From the NCBI GenBank assembly GCA_001642005.1, contig LWCA01000017.1:1-64000 (forward strand): 64,000 bases of DNA, in the 5' to 3' direction. A program made the translations under genes and the position numbers. The notes under the pieces are model-generated. The model made no database searches. It was not told the DNA's origin and worked only from the letters and a program-made list of their open reading frames with translations. Each line of letters starts with the position of its first letter. Within the stretch, counting starts at the first letter, position 1. Positions 1 to 13,400 of this stretch are shown here, piece after piece. The DNA comes from Intoshia linei. Lineage: Eukaryota > Orthonectida > Rhopaluridae.

Positions 1-529
1 CGTGCATTTCTAGCATTTAAAATGAAAAAAATAGCACTATCAACGCAACTTATTAACTTAAAAACTACTTTCTAGCATTCATAATTTCGTGCAAAATTAC
101 AGGATCACAATTGTATAAAGTCAAATATAAAGTAAAAAAGTAAACAAAAGTAAAATTAGCATTATCATCGAATTTTTAGTGCTATAAAATGTCGACTCTA
201 GTAATAATATGAAAAATAAATATTTTTGAAATTACCAGTAAAAATTTACTGATATTGAAACACTAATTGGCGTGAACAGTTTTTAATAACCGTTAAATTT
301 TTCAGATACAACCGAAGTTCTTTTGATTTACGACAAGCCAGAAAAATCAACATTGTATTTAACAACAAAACATATGTGTTTAAAGAATTTAAATTGAAAA
401 GATGAATAATGTACATTTTAATAAAATTATAACGTCAAGTTTGGTTGAACGCTATTTTTAATGTTTGGAATCCATTATGATTTGCCACTGATTGTCGATA
501 CCTTTATGAATCGAATAAAATTATAATAA

Positions 530-3500
530 TCAGAAATACCCATCAATATATCGAGCCATTTTTGCCAATAAAATGGAAGAATTTAGTTTTATCGATTTAT
601 TGTTTGAATCGGATCCGAGAGATATCAGTCGTTTCACAAACATGTCAATTTCAATAGTATTGCCAGAAAATAAACATTTTTGTAATTTATTTATATTTAA
701 ATCTTTGACAATCTTTGATAAAAATAAGATTGAATTTGCCAAAACTGAATCAGTTGATTTTTTATAGCATATTGTTTCATTTAATTTAATTATTACTAAA
801 ATATGACTAATAGACATTTTCAAATTATAAATCGTACCGGGTTTAATAAGAAAATATTTTAATTTTTCCTTTTCGTTCAATTTTTCATAAACACTAACAA
901 AATAGTTTACTGATTGTGTTGTATTTCCCTAAGAATATGTAAAGTATAATAGATTTACATATTTACATAAATAGTTTACATCAAGACTTGATCAAATATG
1001 TTATTGTTACAATACTAATAAATAGTTAAATTAAATAGTTATTTTTTAAATTCAACAAAATTTCTATTTATCTTTTTTATAATTTTTTCTAAAAGTTACT
1101 GAAAATCAATCATAAGTTTTTAGAAATTGACGTTTCATAATTACCTTTATGATCAATTTCCCGTTTATTTCATTGAGTGTCGTATGCAAATCAATACTTT
1201 TTAATCTATCATAATAAATTAAATTTTTTTGTATATATCGATTCATTATATGGACAATTGAAACAGTATACGAATTGTTGTGAGTCATCAAGTTGAATCC
1301 ATGTTTAGCTACAATTTTGAAATTTTCTTGAGAAATTGTGCAAATTTTTTTAATGGTACTGGAATTATACCAAAGTAAGATGAATTGGTCCAAAATTTGA
1401 ATATTCTAATTTTAAAGTTTATTTTAAAATTTTCATGTCTTACCAAATTGTCCTGTTTGTATAATTTCAGATTCTTGATTAAAAATTTTGTATAATCAAT
1501 ATTTTCTAAAATTTCACATGCTAAAAGTTTTGAAAAATTATTATCCAAAATAAAGGAATTCATTGTTTTCAACGCGCATAACATGGTTTCGTCGTTTTTA
1601 TTATTCTAATTATAATATCAATGATATGCAGTTTTCCCTACGTTGATAAATTTTCTATAAATAATAAAACACTATTTTTAATATTTTTAATTGTATTATA
1701 ATAAATCAAAACGGGAATAAATATAATTTTAAATTATGTAGAAAAATTATAAAAGGGTTATTAATGAAAGGATGATATATTTAAAAACGTTGGGACCATA
1801 TATAATGTATACCTTTAATACATGTTCAAAATAAATTTTTATTAACTTTGCGTATTCATCGATTTCGATTTTACTAAAAAAACAAATATATAAAATTATA
1901 GGTAGTTCTACAGCAGAGGTGGGGAAAGTGTGGTATTGGGAACAATTTGAATTATTTAAAAAATATTGGTAAAAGCGGTTTTTTCATTAAGGGTTGGTAA
2001 AATTAGGTTTTTTCTTTTGGGATCAGATAGAGGCCTTTTTGATCTAAAAGTTTGATAAAATGGAATTTTTCAAAAAAAAATTTGTAAACGGATTTTTTCA
2101 CTAAAGGTTGGTAAAATTTTTTTTTCTCATAAAATTTTACTAAATTGAATAAAATATGCTAAAAATATATGATTCGCCCCAATCATCTAAAATTTTCGTT
2201 AATTAATAGGTCATTTTTTTTGGTAAAATAAAAAAAACCTACCAGTTAATGTATGTTTGGACATATAATTCTTAACAAAATTATTCATTTTAAATGATGA
2301 AATTAACTATATTTTTAAAATTTTTAATTTCTCTAATGCAGTGGTTCCCGATTGGAATACAAAACTATATGCCTGGGTTCGTGAGATTCAGATAAAATAA
2401 ACATTTTTATCAACTTTTGTTTATTTTTATAGGATAATTTTTAATATTTATTACAGAGTTGCCAGATGTTGGGAATTTATCCCAAAACGCAGACAACTGC
2501 TATTTTATTATTTCAGAAATCCCTCTTTTATCTCACCATTAATAAAATTTAATCAAAAATAACATTCAACCCTCAGGAAAAATAGACTTTTACCGATATT
2601 TTTTTGAAAAATCCACATAATCAAACCACAAAATAAAAACCACATTTTTCCAATACTTTTTTGAAAAATCCGAGTTTACCAAATCTTATGAGCAACAACT
2701 TCCCAATCCAAAACTCAAAATAAAAAATCCAATTTACCAAACTATAATAAAACAAAAAATACCTTTTTTCTAATATTTTTTTTTATACCGGTTTTATATT
2801 TCATGTTTCCTTTGGGGTCCGAAAAAATAAATATTTTGAAATCGAGAACCACTGCTCTAATATAAAGTATTTTTAAATTCTCCAACTCGTTTGATTATTT
2901 AAAAAAGGACAATTGGGGTATTTGACCCGTAAGATGTGAGTTTGGGAGGTTGAAATTTATCTTATTATCTTTCCGGAAAAAACTGTAATTGAAATGGGGA
3001 CTTTATAAAATTCTAAGACTGGTAGTTATTGAAATTAAGTGGAATACACACAAACAACTATTGCGTAGCATATTATATAAGTAAGGATTTATTCAATCAA
3101 TTATTTCCAATAAATTACCTATGATTTGATACGGTAGTCTTGCAAAACTGTGCAATTTCGAAATGAAATTGTACATTTTGATTAATCATCGAAATTACAT
3201 GATTTATTATAATATTGAAATTCTCGTATGGTAAATATTTTTTGTAATAAAATGAATATTCTCCCAAAATATTACATAAATGAATTATGCCTTTATTAAT
3301 TTCAATATTTCTGGGGGTTATTTCAATTGAGAAACGGTTAAGTTCCTGCAAAATATTCGTCTTAAAAATGATGTACGCACTATTGATTTCTAAACATTGA
3401 TAATTTAAATAATTTTAACATGTGCAGTCGGACCTCGGTGGGGCACCACATAATTTATGGAAAATATTATTTATTTCCCGGATGAAATAATCCGTTATTT

Positions 3501-6500
3501 TTTTACTCTTACAATGAATAATTTTAGCAACAATATTAATTCTAAATTCATATAAAGCTTTTAACGAATTCGAACAAGCTTGACTTTTTCTTCTAATTTT
3601 TTAAATAAATTAAACGTTTCTATAGAACAAATTGGGGCGACATCTGGTCCATCTTAAATTATATTAATAATTAATAATTAATTATTTTAATTGATATTTT
3701 ATTAAAATTATTAATTATAGTACTATATGTAATTATATTTACAATATTTTTGCTCCAAAACGGTTAATTTTATATATATTGCTATGAAATCGTTATAAAT
3801 ACTATACAGCCAACATATACAGAAAAACTGCCCCAAAAACCGAGTATTCCCACACCAAGGTTTACTCCATAACGGGGTCGGACTATATTATATTTTTTTT
3901 ATTTTCAAACAATATCATCGATTTTTAAAAGTGTTAAATTGTTATATAGAATTCATTAATTACCGTTTTTACAGTAACACTGAACAAAATGTATTATTTT
4001 TAATAAATTATTGTCATGTGAGTGGTTTTTGTTTTTTGTAGAATTTTTAATTAATTTTCCTAATATTCCGAACCCATCATTAATTTTGAACAGATGAATT
4101 TCTTCTAAAAATATTATTAGTATAATTAGTGCATTTACAAGTAATTCTAAATTATCATGCAATGCTAGTAATTGTTACAATGTAATAATAATTATTGTCT
4201 TGTCTAACAATTATAATTTAATAATTATAGTTATTGTCTTATAGTAAATAAATTATAATTTTTAATTTTGTATGGTAGGTTAAACTTTTCACGAATTCTT
4301 CCATTAGCTAGGTGTACAAAATTGCTGTTATTGATATCTGAGTATATGAATAATTAGGTGTCAAGTGATTGTATTAATAAGTTTCTTTATTTGTTAGTTT
4401 AAATAATTTTTTTTAAATTAAATCAACAATTTCCACTATATTTTGCAGATATGTCTACTTAAATCCCACCATTTTTACTAAAAATCAAAATTTAACAACA
4501 CTAAAAGGAAAAATTAGGTTTTAAAATCCTCTTAGAGAAAATTCCAGTTTTACCAACCTTTAAGGGAAAAATCCAGCTTTACCAACCCTAAAAGTAAAAA
4601 TTTGGTTTTAAAAACCCTTAGAGAAAATTCCAGTTTTACCAACCTAAAATGAAAATTTTAGTTTCACCAACTTGTAAGGGAAAAATCCAGTTTTACAGAA
4701 TTGCGGAGTATCCCATAAAAACTCAATATCACAAACAAAACAAACTTATCAAGGGTGGTCTATTTTCTGGTACCAGCAAATTTTTTTAAATGTATAAATG
4801 ACCAAAATCTAAACTAAATGCAATTACTCTTGTGAGTTTCACAAATTTTTTAAGTTTTTAGAACTAAGCACTCGGAAAAAGGGATTTTTCCTTCATGGTT
4901 GCTAAAATGTTGATTTCTTATTTTGTGGTTCGATTAAGAGTTTTTTCCCGTAAAGTGTCAAAAAATCAAAGTTTTCAAAAAAATGTTGGAAAAAAATGTT
5001 AAGGCTTGATAAAATTGAATTTTTTATTTTGGGTTTGGATTAGAATATTTTTTCTCACAAAATGTTTTGTAAAATCTTAAGAAGGGGATTTTTACATAAA
5101 TGGTTTGAAATGGTACTTTTTATTAAATTTTAAAAAAGTGATAAAAGTGGGATTTTTAAAATAATAGTTTAGCGGTATCTAGGTTTGGGATGAAATCCCA
5201 ACATCTGGCAACTCTGAAGTAATATATGTTACAGAAATAACTAATTTTTTAATTTTGATTGTAATAAAACCAGAAATGCTGGTACTAATACCAGTACGTG
5301 CTGGTAACATTTTTGGTGATTATAAAAAAATTTTCGTATGGCGGACCTAAATAATTTCATTTTATCAGGGTAACACTAAAAAAAAGTAATAATCAAGATG
5401 GAGGAGAGATGACGGCCGTAAATTTTTGAAAAAAAACACAATATATTACTCCAATGCGTCGTTATCTTCATGCGACACGACAATTATTATTATAAATGAA
5501 ATTTTACATGGGAATATATAAGATAGTCATTTAATTAAACGATATTAGACAAGCCTAGATAAGGGTCAAATGCTCGCAATTTTTTTTATTATAAATTTGC
5601 ACAGTAAAAAAGAGTTAATAAGCCCTGATTTAAAAAATAAAAAATTTAGGTCCAAAATATTAGAGTATTTATTTTAATATGTGACAATTTAAAAATGAAC
5701 CAGAAAAATCTTTACATTATTAATAACAATACTGAGTTAAATACAGGGGTCCATATGGACTACTTCACGAACGCCTGGTGTAAATTAACAAATTCTTTGA
5801 AAAAAAGACAATGGAAACCCTCTCACAAATGTAATATTTATCTCTGGTACACTATTGTTTTCATTTCGACTTAAAAATTTATTTTAACTGGATTTACCAT
5901 CAAAATTACCTTCTGTTTTAAAGGATAATGTGTCATTCAATCTAATTGAATTTGTTGATTCAAACCTTTTATAAAATGCTTTTAATTTCTCAAATTTGAG
6001 AAAAAAACTATTTTCGATCTCTGGCTTAACAATGATGGCAATATTTTCTGATAATTTTTCAATGATATTTAAATATTCAAATTTATCTAAAATAATTAAT
6101 TTATATACTCAAGTATTGTATATAACCATTTGTTTGGATTTTCGTACATTGTACGCTGATAAAAAATTAAACTTGTTAATTTTATTTTTTAACTGCCCTT
6201 AAATGTGGTCCATCAAAATTTATTTTCTGATAATTTTAAGTGTAAAAAATTATTTTTGCAAACTGAAACTTGAAACGAGTGGAAATAAATTTTATTACCT
6301 GTATTGATAAGTTTTGAAGCTAAAGGGTTATTGGTCTGTAAAATTTCTTGATATAAATTTCGGACCTCGGAAAAATTTTCAAGCATAAAATATGATTCAC
6401 TTTTAATATACATTGCTTTAATATCATTAGGTTCCATCTGTATTATATAATTATACACAATATAATAAAATAAAATTTTAAAATTTGATGAATATTACTT

Positions 6501-7142
6501 TTAAAGCCATATCACAATATTTTATGCTTTCATTGCACTTGTTGAGTTTGTTGTATGCTAAAGAGCAGTTTCTGTAAACATCCATATTGTCTTTGATATA
6601 CACAAGACACTATCATGTAAAACATATTATTATTGATACAGTTTATTCAAACCCTTTTATAATATTCGATAGCTTCTTTGAACCGATTATTTTTGTAACA
6701 TTCATTTCCTATCTTTTTTAATTCATTTGATTTTTTCTTATTCTCAATACGTCGCCTAGAACGAGCAATCGCATCCGCTTCCATGTCCAACATCCAAACA
6801 TCTTTATGTTCCAATAAACGACATTTTTTAAATTAAATCCATACCTGATGACTTTTTATTTGATATTAGTTCCTTTTTTATCTCTTTTACTTGTTGATCA
6901 TGCATAGATTGTTGTTTTTCCACTTCCAATTCATCGAAAGCGATTTTATTTATACTAGACTTAATTTTATTTTCTTTTTTTAGTAGATTCTTTTTTAATC
7001 CATCCGTTTCGTTTTCAACTTTATTATTTCCTTTTATAATGTCTTCTATAATAAAGTAAAACTTAATTTCAAATTATTAATTTTTACCCAATTCATTAAC
7101 TCGTTCCATAAAATTATCAAAATCATTTTCAATTTGTTCCAT
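530..7142 (-). CDS. TTC12: TTC12, axonemal dynein assembly TPR/armadillo protein, 13 exons
   Basis: TTC12 is a cytoplasmic TPR plus armadillo-repeat protein needed to preassemble ciliary dynein arms, so its presence implies motile cilia. My exons are 7142-7088, 7045-6845, 6801-6653, 6609-6499, 6437-6299, 6197-6127, 6024-5910, 4164-3964, 3389-3119, 1873-1813, 1605-1444, 1405-1145 and 928-530. Their sum gives 731 residues; human TTC12 is about 705. The N-terminus carries the family pattern FDNFMERVNEL, then a basic helix (EADAIARSRRRIENKKK) leading into TPRs that begin GNECYKNNRFKEAIEYY. A later block with INDGFGIL matches the start of the armadillo half, and the last exon ends SILLAKMARYIDGYF like the family C-terminus. 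Most introns are about 40 nt; two of the longer ones hold repeats. The exon 6 to 7 junction is the weakest (acceptor GTTAAG chosen for phase). Identity is confident; exact exon edges less so. Confidence 0.87.
2339..2854. mobile_element. hAT-type MITE in a TTC12 intron
   Basis: The element begins CAGTGGTTCCCGATTGG and ends with the inverse-type sequence TCGAGAACCACTG. It is flanked by an 8-bp target duplication (ctctaatg and ctctaata, 7 of 8 matching), the length expected of hAT transposons. The body is A+T-rich with repeated blocks resembling aaaaatccaattttacc. It has no coding capacity. Confidence 0.65.
2863..3087 (-). repeat. Helitron-like fragment, 5' end
   Basis: Reading on the minus strand, the fragment starts TCCTTACTTATATAATATGC directly after an A and continues through the conserved blocks of this family (ACCAGTCTTAGAATTTTAT, then CAAACTCACATCTTACGGGT). 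It is truncated at the other side, next to the hAT element at 2339-2854. Confidence 0.6.
3426..3884. repeat. Putative pogo-like MITE in a TTC12 intron
   Basis: The ends are imperfect inverted repeats: CAGTCGGACCTCGGTGG on the left, and on the right AACGGGGTCGGACTA, which reads TAGTCCGACCCCG in reverse. A minus-strand open frame inside (about 3430-3600) is probably chance coding in the element, because its phase does not fit the neighbouring TTC12 exons. The element type is uncertain. Confidence 0.4.
4430..5220. repeat. A+T-rich interspersed repeat in a TTC12 intron
   Basis: This stretch carries many loose copies of the block aaaaatccagttttaccaac and its reverse complement. The same motifs fill the hAT-type MITEs elsewhere in the window. 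The ends read TAAATCCCACCATTTTTAC and GATGAAATCCCAACATCTGG, so it may be an inverted-repeat element. No gene is seen on either strand. Confidence 0.4.
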
Positions 7143-7597
7143 CTCTATTTCTTACTGGTAACTCAAAACAAAGTAGCACTAGAGAAAAAAAACAAAATAT
7201 TTACATGGTTAATAAATATATATTTCTATAATATTGTTAATGTAAAATGTTTAAATATCATTAGAGCAGTGTTACTCAACCAATGTCTCGCAGAATGCTA
7301 TGTAGTATTCCCTTAAATTATATATAAAATTTTCTAGAATAAAAATAATAAATATTGCAATTAATTATAAATTGTAATCTTATATATATATATAAACACG
7401 ACGTGGAATATTATGATACTATCGTTTCTCTCGATATACTATATAGTCGTATGAAATAAAAAATACGAGCGAAATTGCAACGCAATAAATTTAAATTTAA
7501 ATTGAGTTTGAAAATCGATAGGTACTAAACTTTTGGAATTAATTTTGTCAAAGTAACTTGATTTTAATTTTTGAATTCTCTGTAACACCATGTAATA

Positions 7598-8128
7598 CAG
7601 TCTAAGTCCTATTTAACGGAATTTCAAAATTTTGATAAATCAAAAATTCCGTTAACTAAAATTTTACTCTTAAAATATGTTTTCTTCTTATTTATTTACA
7701 AGATTATCTCAAATAAAAAAAAGAAAACCAAAATATTCCAATATTTTCAAAAATCTGATAAATTTATAAATAAAAAATATTAAATGTAAATAATTTTTTA
7801 AATTTCAGTAACCAGAATTAACATTTTATAAATTTTATTTTATTGAGCGATATTAAAAAAATCTAAAAATAGCTTCACTCTACCTTACTTATTTGAATAA
7901 TTATTATAATTCATTATAAACATTCACGTATTCATTCATGTATTTATTTAGTATTCACAATCTCCAATAAAGAAATATATATCTCTTCATAGCTATATTT
8001 AATAATTTTAATTTTTAAAATAATTCTGTTAAATATGACGTTTCTATAGAAAAACATCGCTAAACATCCTGTTTAGCGGAATTCCTAAATTTTTGAGTTC
8101 CAAAAATTCCGTTAAATAAGACAGACTG
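7598..8128. mobile_element. pogo/Tc1-type MITE flanked by TA
   Basis: A 531-bp element between TA dinucleotides (7596-7597 and 8129-8130). The inverted ends share CAGTCT and TATTTAACGGAATTT. CAGTC termini with a TA target resemble the complete pogo element at 40609. It lies in the 1.7-kb spacer between TTC12 and the small GTPase gene, where I see no coding sequence; the rest of that spacer is plain A+T-rich sequence. Confidence 0.6.
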
Positions 8129-8874
8129 TATAAATATTTTATAAAAAAACTAGCTTGACTATTATGTACAATACATTACACATTGTATTTTGTACAAACA
8201 GCATCGAGTTCAGCCGAGAGAGGAATTTTTTAAATCTACCAAATCTTACCAATCGTTAAAAGAGTGTTTCCCAAACTTTTCTCATCATGGACTGGTCATT
8301 TCATATTCCTATTAAATTAAAATGAATTATACCGACTTAAAAATTTTAACTTTATTTTGTTAAAATTTGTGTAAATAATTTTAAAAACAATTTTGTGATT
8401 CCATTTTTAATTTATTAGAGAGGAGTGTATATTAAACACTGTATAATATTAAAAATAAAGTAAAAACAATTCTAAAACATTCCAAAAATTTTTTTAATAT
8501 AACTGTCTGACGTATTTTTCTTAAAATTATAAGACTATTTTCATTTTTAAAAAAAACGCTAATTTATGGTTTACAATTAGTTATAGTTAGATTTAAGATT
8601 TTGAAATTTGAATTATCATAATGTTTATGATTTTATAATCTTTATGATATTGTGTATTTTTTACAATTCTAGGATCGTTTGGTCTTTTAAAAAAAGGATA
8701 ATTTTATATAAAGACGAGTAGCCAATTCAAAGCATACCGTATTATAAAAAGAAATCGTCTAAGTTTTCCTTAATTTAAGAAAAATCCTGTTAACGAGAAA
8801 TAAAACCGCATATAAAAATAATGGAAAGAAAGGTGAAATGAGGTATTTTTATTTATTTACATTATAATAGAAAG

Positions 8875-9883
8875 TTAATTAAATTTAAATTTTTTCTTTT
8901 TTGTAATAATTCTAATGTCATACATGAGATTTATTAAATGTTGAAACGACTAAAAACACGATTATATATTATTAACTTTAAATTACCTTATTAACATTAG
9001 TACCGTATCTAGCACAAGTTGGAAAATATGTGTAATTTAAATTTTCCGAAAATTGTTTGTAGTTTTCTAAAATATCAACTATTTTTGATTTACAGCACAT
9101 ATCTATTTTATTTCCCAATATAATGTGAGGTATCTGTGTTGTATCAAGTTTAGTATCTAATTAATGGCTTACTTCAATTCCACGTAAATTTATCAAATTT
9201 TCATGGAGCAAACACGCCTTTTCAAAACTTTTCTCATTGTCCAAAGCGTATACGATCATGTAGCCGTCACAAGATTTCATGTAGTAATTTGCCAACGCGT
9301 TAATATGAGCCTATAAATGTAAACATTACCCATCGATTGTGGATATTATTTATGATTCCAAGTCATGGGAGATCCCACCGTTCATTCGGGATTATCCGTT
9401 ATAATCAGTAATTTATTAAAGTAGATAAATCAGGATTCTCATTTAAAAATTATCATCTTATTAGTTTCATTTTGAAATTCGAAATTAATAAACAGACATT
9501 GTCAACAAAGTTTGCAATATCACCTAAAGTCCATAAATTTTTAAATTGAAACACAAAAAGAAGTGCAAAATGTGCCAGTATATTATCAAATTTTATAAAT
9601 TTATAAGCATACATTCCCTGAAGTGTCAAGTATATTCATTTGAATTGTACGTTTCCTAAAGTCTAACCGATTAGGAGACATTTAATCAAATACCATCATA
9701 TTTCAAATACATGTCTTCTATTGTTGGATCGTAAAAGCCATCGATAAAACGATTTTCCGTGTATTTTAAGATCTTAAAAATAACAAATGAAAAATGAATT
9801 CGTACAATAGAACTTTTTCCAACACCCCTGTCCCCTAAAACTCCTATAAGAAAATTGACATTTTTTTTCTTTCGGAAATACAT
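8875..9883 (-). CDS. Ras-family small GTPase, RASD-like, without CAAX box
   Basis: A guanine-nucleotide switch of the Ras family, probably acting in membrane or G-protein signalling. Exons are 9883-9806, 9772-9694, 9662-9613, 9310-9173, 9133-8987 and 8949-8875; the total is 188 residues. Introns are as short as 31 and 33 nt. The P-loop reads GDRGVGKSS, the effector region YDPTIED, the G3 box LDTSGN, G4 is GNKID and G5 is PTCAR. DTSGN and the following spacing fit the RASD/Dexras branch rather than classical DTAGQ Ras. The Ras G12 position is arginine and the Q61 position asparagine. The C-terminus is the basic string KKKKFKFN and lacks a prenylation cysteine, so membrane attachment would have to rely on charge. 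Subfamily placement is inference. Confidence 0.85.
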
Positions 9884-10488
9884 ATTTGTAAACTTTATTC
9901 AAATGTCAACAAACGTACGAAAATGAGATTAATCAAATTTGATGTAAATAGTGGTCCCAAGTTGAGACCCGTAACCAACGAGATTTAATTCAATGACCAC
10001 CAAACCGCGGTCCGTCATTTTTGATAAAATTCAATCTTATATTTTTTTAACTGATACTGTTTCATAAAAAAGAATGAAGCGACCCACATGTGAACTAGAT
10101 TTATAATTAATTTAATTATAATCTTTGATACAATTTAACACTAAAAATATGAAATTAGCTAAATTTAAGATTAATATACATTAGGGCTGTCGGTTCTCAA
10201 ATAAAATTTTTTTAACCCTTATGTAGTGTAATGTAAACATTTGTATATAATATACAGCTTTTTTCTCGCGGATCCCCACTTGAGAAAGACCCGAGTAAAC
10301 GCTCCAAAGCAGCGAATTTTTGAGGTACTTTAATAAAATATACGAATATAAATTAATTTGACTTCTAAAAATATCAGTTATAATTGAAACCGTCACACCC
10401 GAGACACTCTTCTGAGGTCTCGACGAAATTTTGTAAAATGGGGTTCATTAGTAACATTACAAACATTTTTATTAAAATTTAATAAATA

Positions 10489-13400
10489 TTAAAATTCGTC
10501 AAGTTCCGTATTCACAGTATTTGATCTTGTATTATTAGTTACGGATGAATCCTTTTCTGAAGCCATAGATGCCTCAATTTCATCAGGCCTTTCAAAACCG
10601 TCCTAAAAATATTTTAAAAATAATGAGACAACAAATACCGTTGTTTCATATAACACTTTGAGTACAGAATTTGAAAATTCCCGAAATAATTCATTCTCCT
10701 GGTTAGACTGGCATATTGTTTCAATATCTCGTAATTTTCCAAAATAAAAATTTCGTTCACTTTCCATTTCAGTTATACTAGACTCCATTTCATCTACTCT
10801 GCACTGTAGATCCATCAGCTATAAAGCATTATCGTAAAAATTAAATATCTAAAAACCTTTAATTTATATTCTGAAATAACGGAAGATGAGTCGTCATTTG
10901 AATTTTCTTTTTGATTGACCTTGCTTACCTTGATCGATTTATTTTCACCTAAAAAATAATATTTAATATACAATGCAACTGTTTACCATTTTTTATTGGA
11001 TTTTTACTGATACGTGTGGTAATTTTTTTGGATGGAGGGATTTCTTTTTTCTTTGTAGATTTTAAAACAGTGGAGGGATTGTTTTTAATCTCGCGTGGGA
11101 TGGATTTTAATTTAGCTTTTGGTGGTGTAATAATAGTTTTCGTTTTTGAGTTTCCGATAGGTACATTTCCTCTTGCTGCTAAAGGATCATAATCTTCGTC
11201 AATATAATTAGAATTTAGTTCGTAAAACTTTTTAAACCATTGCACAAACTCTAAATTATCTTGGAATTTACCTTTAACCAATCTTTCAATCGGTATAACC
11301 TAGTAAAATGTTTTTTAATGTAATGGAAAATAATGTACCTTATCCACTTTTAATTTAGAAAAAGCATTTTGGAGAATTTTTAAATTGTTTATTTTTTCAT
11401 ACTCTAATGTGGTATTGATTTTTGCTCTTTTGAGAGGCACTTTTCCTATTTTATTGGAAATAAATTATAAAAATAATATTCTTAAGTCACAAAATAATTA
11501 TTAGAAATTTCTCCAAAGAGTTGCGCCAAAATTTTACTCCTACATGTCTGCCACTGAAAAATTTTATCGACTTAGTTAATACTTGATAATATAAAGTAAT
11601 TTAGATAAACATGTATGTCTCTTTGTTACGATTTATTTGAGAAAGTAAGAGATGTAAAGTTTTAAAAATACCAATTAACACTTAGCGTCAACAGGATATA
11701 ACTGTATTATTTGTAATTTTTTTAAAATTCTAGGGCTGTTTAATTTTTAAAAAAAAGGTAATCAGTGGTTTTGAGCGTGAAATTGGTCTTTTTTGAGGTT
11801 ACCATTTATGATGATGGCTATAATTTTAAAAATTATTTCAAAATTGATTCATCTTAGAATTTATGTTGTATAAAATTCTAGGACTTTTTTCTTTTTACAA
11901 AAAAGTGTAATTTGTGGCTTTCGCCGTAAATATATAAGATTTTAAAATCGAAAATAATCATAATGTTAATGATTTTAAAATCTTGAACAGACTACATTTT
12001 TTATAATTTTAAGACGGATTTGAAATTAAAAAAAGTGACAATTGGGGTTTTAGACATTGAAGGACTCAATTTCTGAAAATCATATTTGCGATAAAACAAC
12101 AAATATGGAATTTTTAAAATTCGACTCCGCATACCTTCTTAAATAAACTGGAACAGACAGACAGACAAATAGAAATACATTTTTAACTAAATTACTTCAT
12201 ATAAGTAAGGATAAGATATGACAGCGGTTCTCAATTGGGGTAATGGGATCCTATGGGTCCGAGAAATTATTTTTGGTACCAGTTCATCTGACCCTGATTC
12301 ATAAATGCTAGATATTTTTTAAATTCCCAAAAATAGTTGTAAATCGCATTGGTCATCATAATTTGACATACTCAAAAAATTTTCCGACATTATCTATTGA
12401 TAATTTATATTTACAATATTAGGTTCCCATGATTGTAGACCCGGGAAATATGCCCCTCTCCATGGCCCTGACTCAATGTAAACCATCTCCATTATAAAAT
12501 ATTTTACAAGTTTAACCAACATGACGGGTTTTAAAGGGTATTATTAGAATAGTTGAAATTATTATATGTAATATTATATTATTAAATACTACTACATACT
12601 TGATTTTCCGATTAAACGCTTTCAAATCAACCAGAATTATTCGAAAACCGGTTTTTCAATATTTTGAATAAACTCGACTCCCTAGTACCAAATGTGAAGG
12701 ATGTTGGGAACCGCTGCTCTATGAGCACCACCATAAACTATATGTGGACCAGGTTGCGAATAACTGCTTTGAAGGATTGGTAATAGTGAATAGTATCATT
12801 TTTATGTTAATTTAAAATTTTATAATTTAATTTATTTTTTTGGATTTAATTAAAAAAGTCTGCCTCGGCAGAGCTAGATACTATTTTTACAGAGTACTTA
12901 ACAATCAAGCTAGAATATAATAAAATTTATCTAAAATTAAATCTATATAATATAGTATCAAATTTATCACGAAAATGTCCCATCTTTAAAAGGATAAATC
13001 TCTTTCTATATACTTAAAAGTGTGTATTTTGTTTGTGTAGTGAAAATAAATTTTCAAATCATTAAAAAATAACTAATTTCAAGTCAAAGTAAATTATACA
13101 ATATACTCCCGAGTCGGTAACTTTTGTGCATCTATGGGCCACTTTTTTATATCAAAAAATTATATAGGCCCGTTTTTGTAAATTTATACATGATATATTT
13201 CAATTTTAACTAAAGAGCAACGTTTCTAGTATATTCAACAAAATATAATCTGGGCAGATTTGAAAATTCAATATTAAAATGATTATAATGAGCCAATTAT
13301 AGTAAAAAATAATTAAAAAGTGTTTTGAACTTGAAAAATAAATAATGTACATGTTTACTAACAGGACCGCTAAAATTATTCTGAGGACCACTGGTTGCCG

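Noticed and set aside
3430-3600. Minus-strand open frame resembling an extra TTC12 exon.
   Set aside because: It lies between inverted ends of a transposon-like element, and its phase does not connect exons 4164-3964 and 3389-3119, which join perfectly without it.
9300-9612. A possible extra exon in the GTPase gene after the G3 box.
   Set aside because: Joining 9662-9613 directly to 9310-9173 keeps phase and gives exactly the spacing of RASD proteins.
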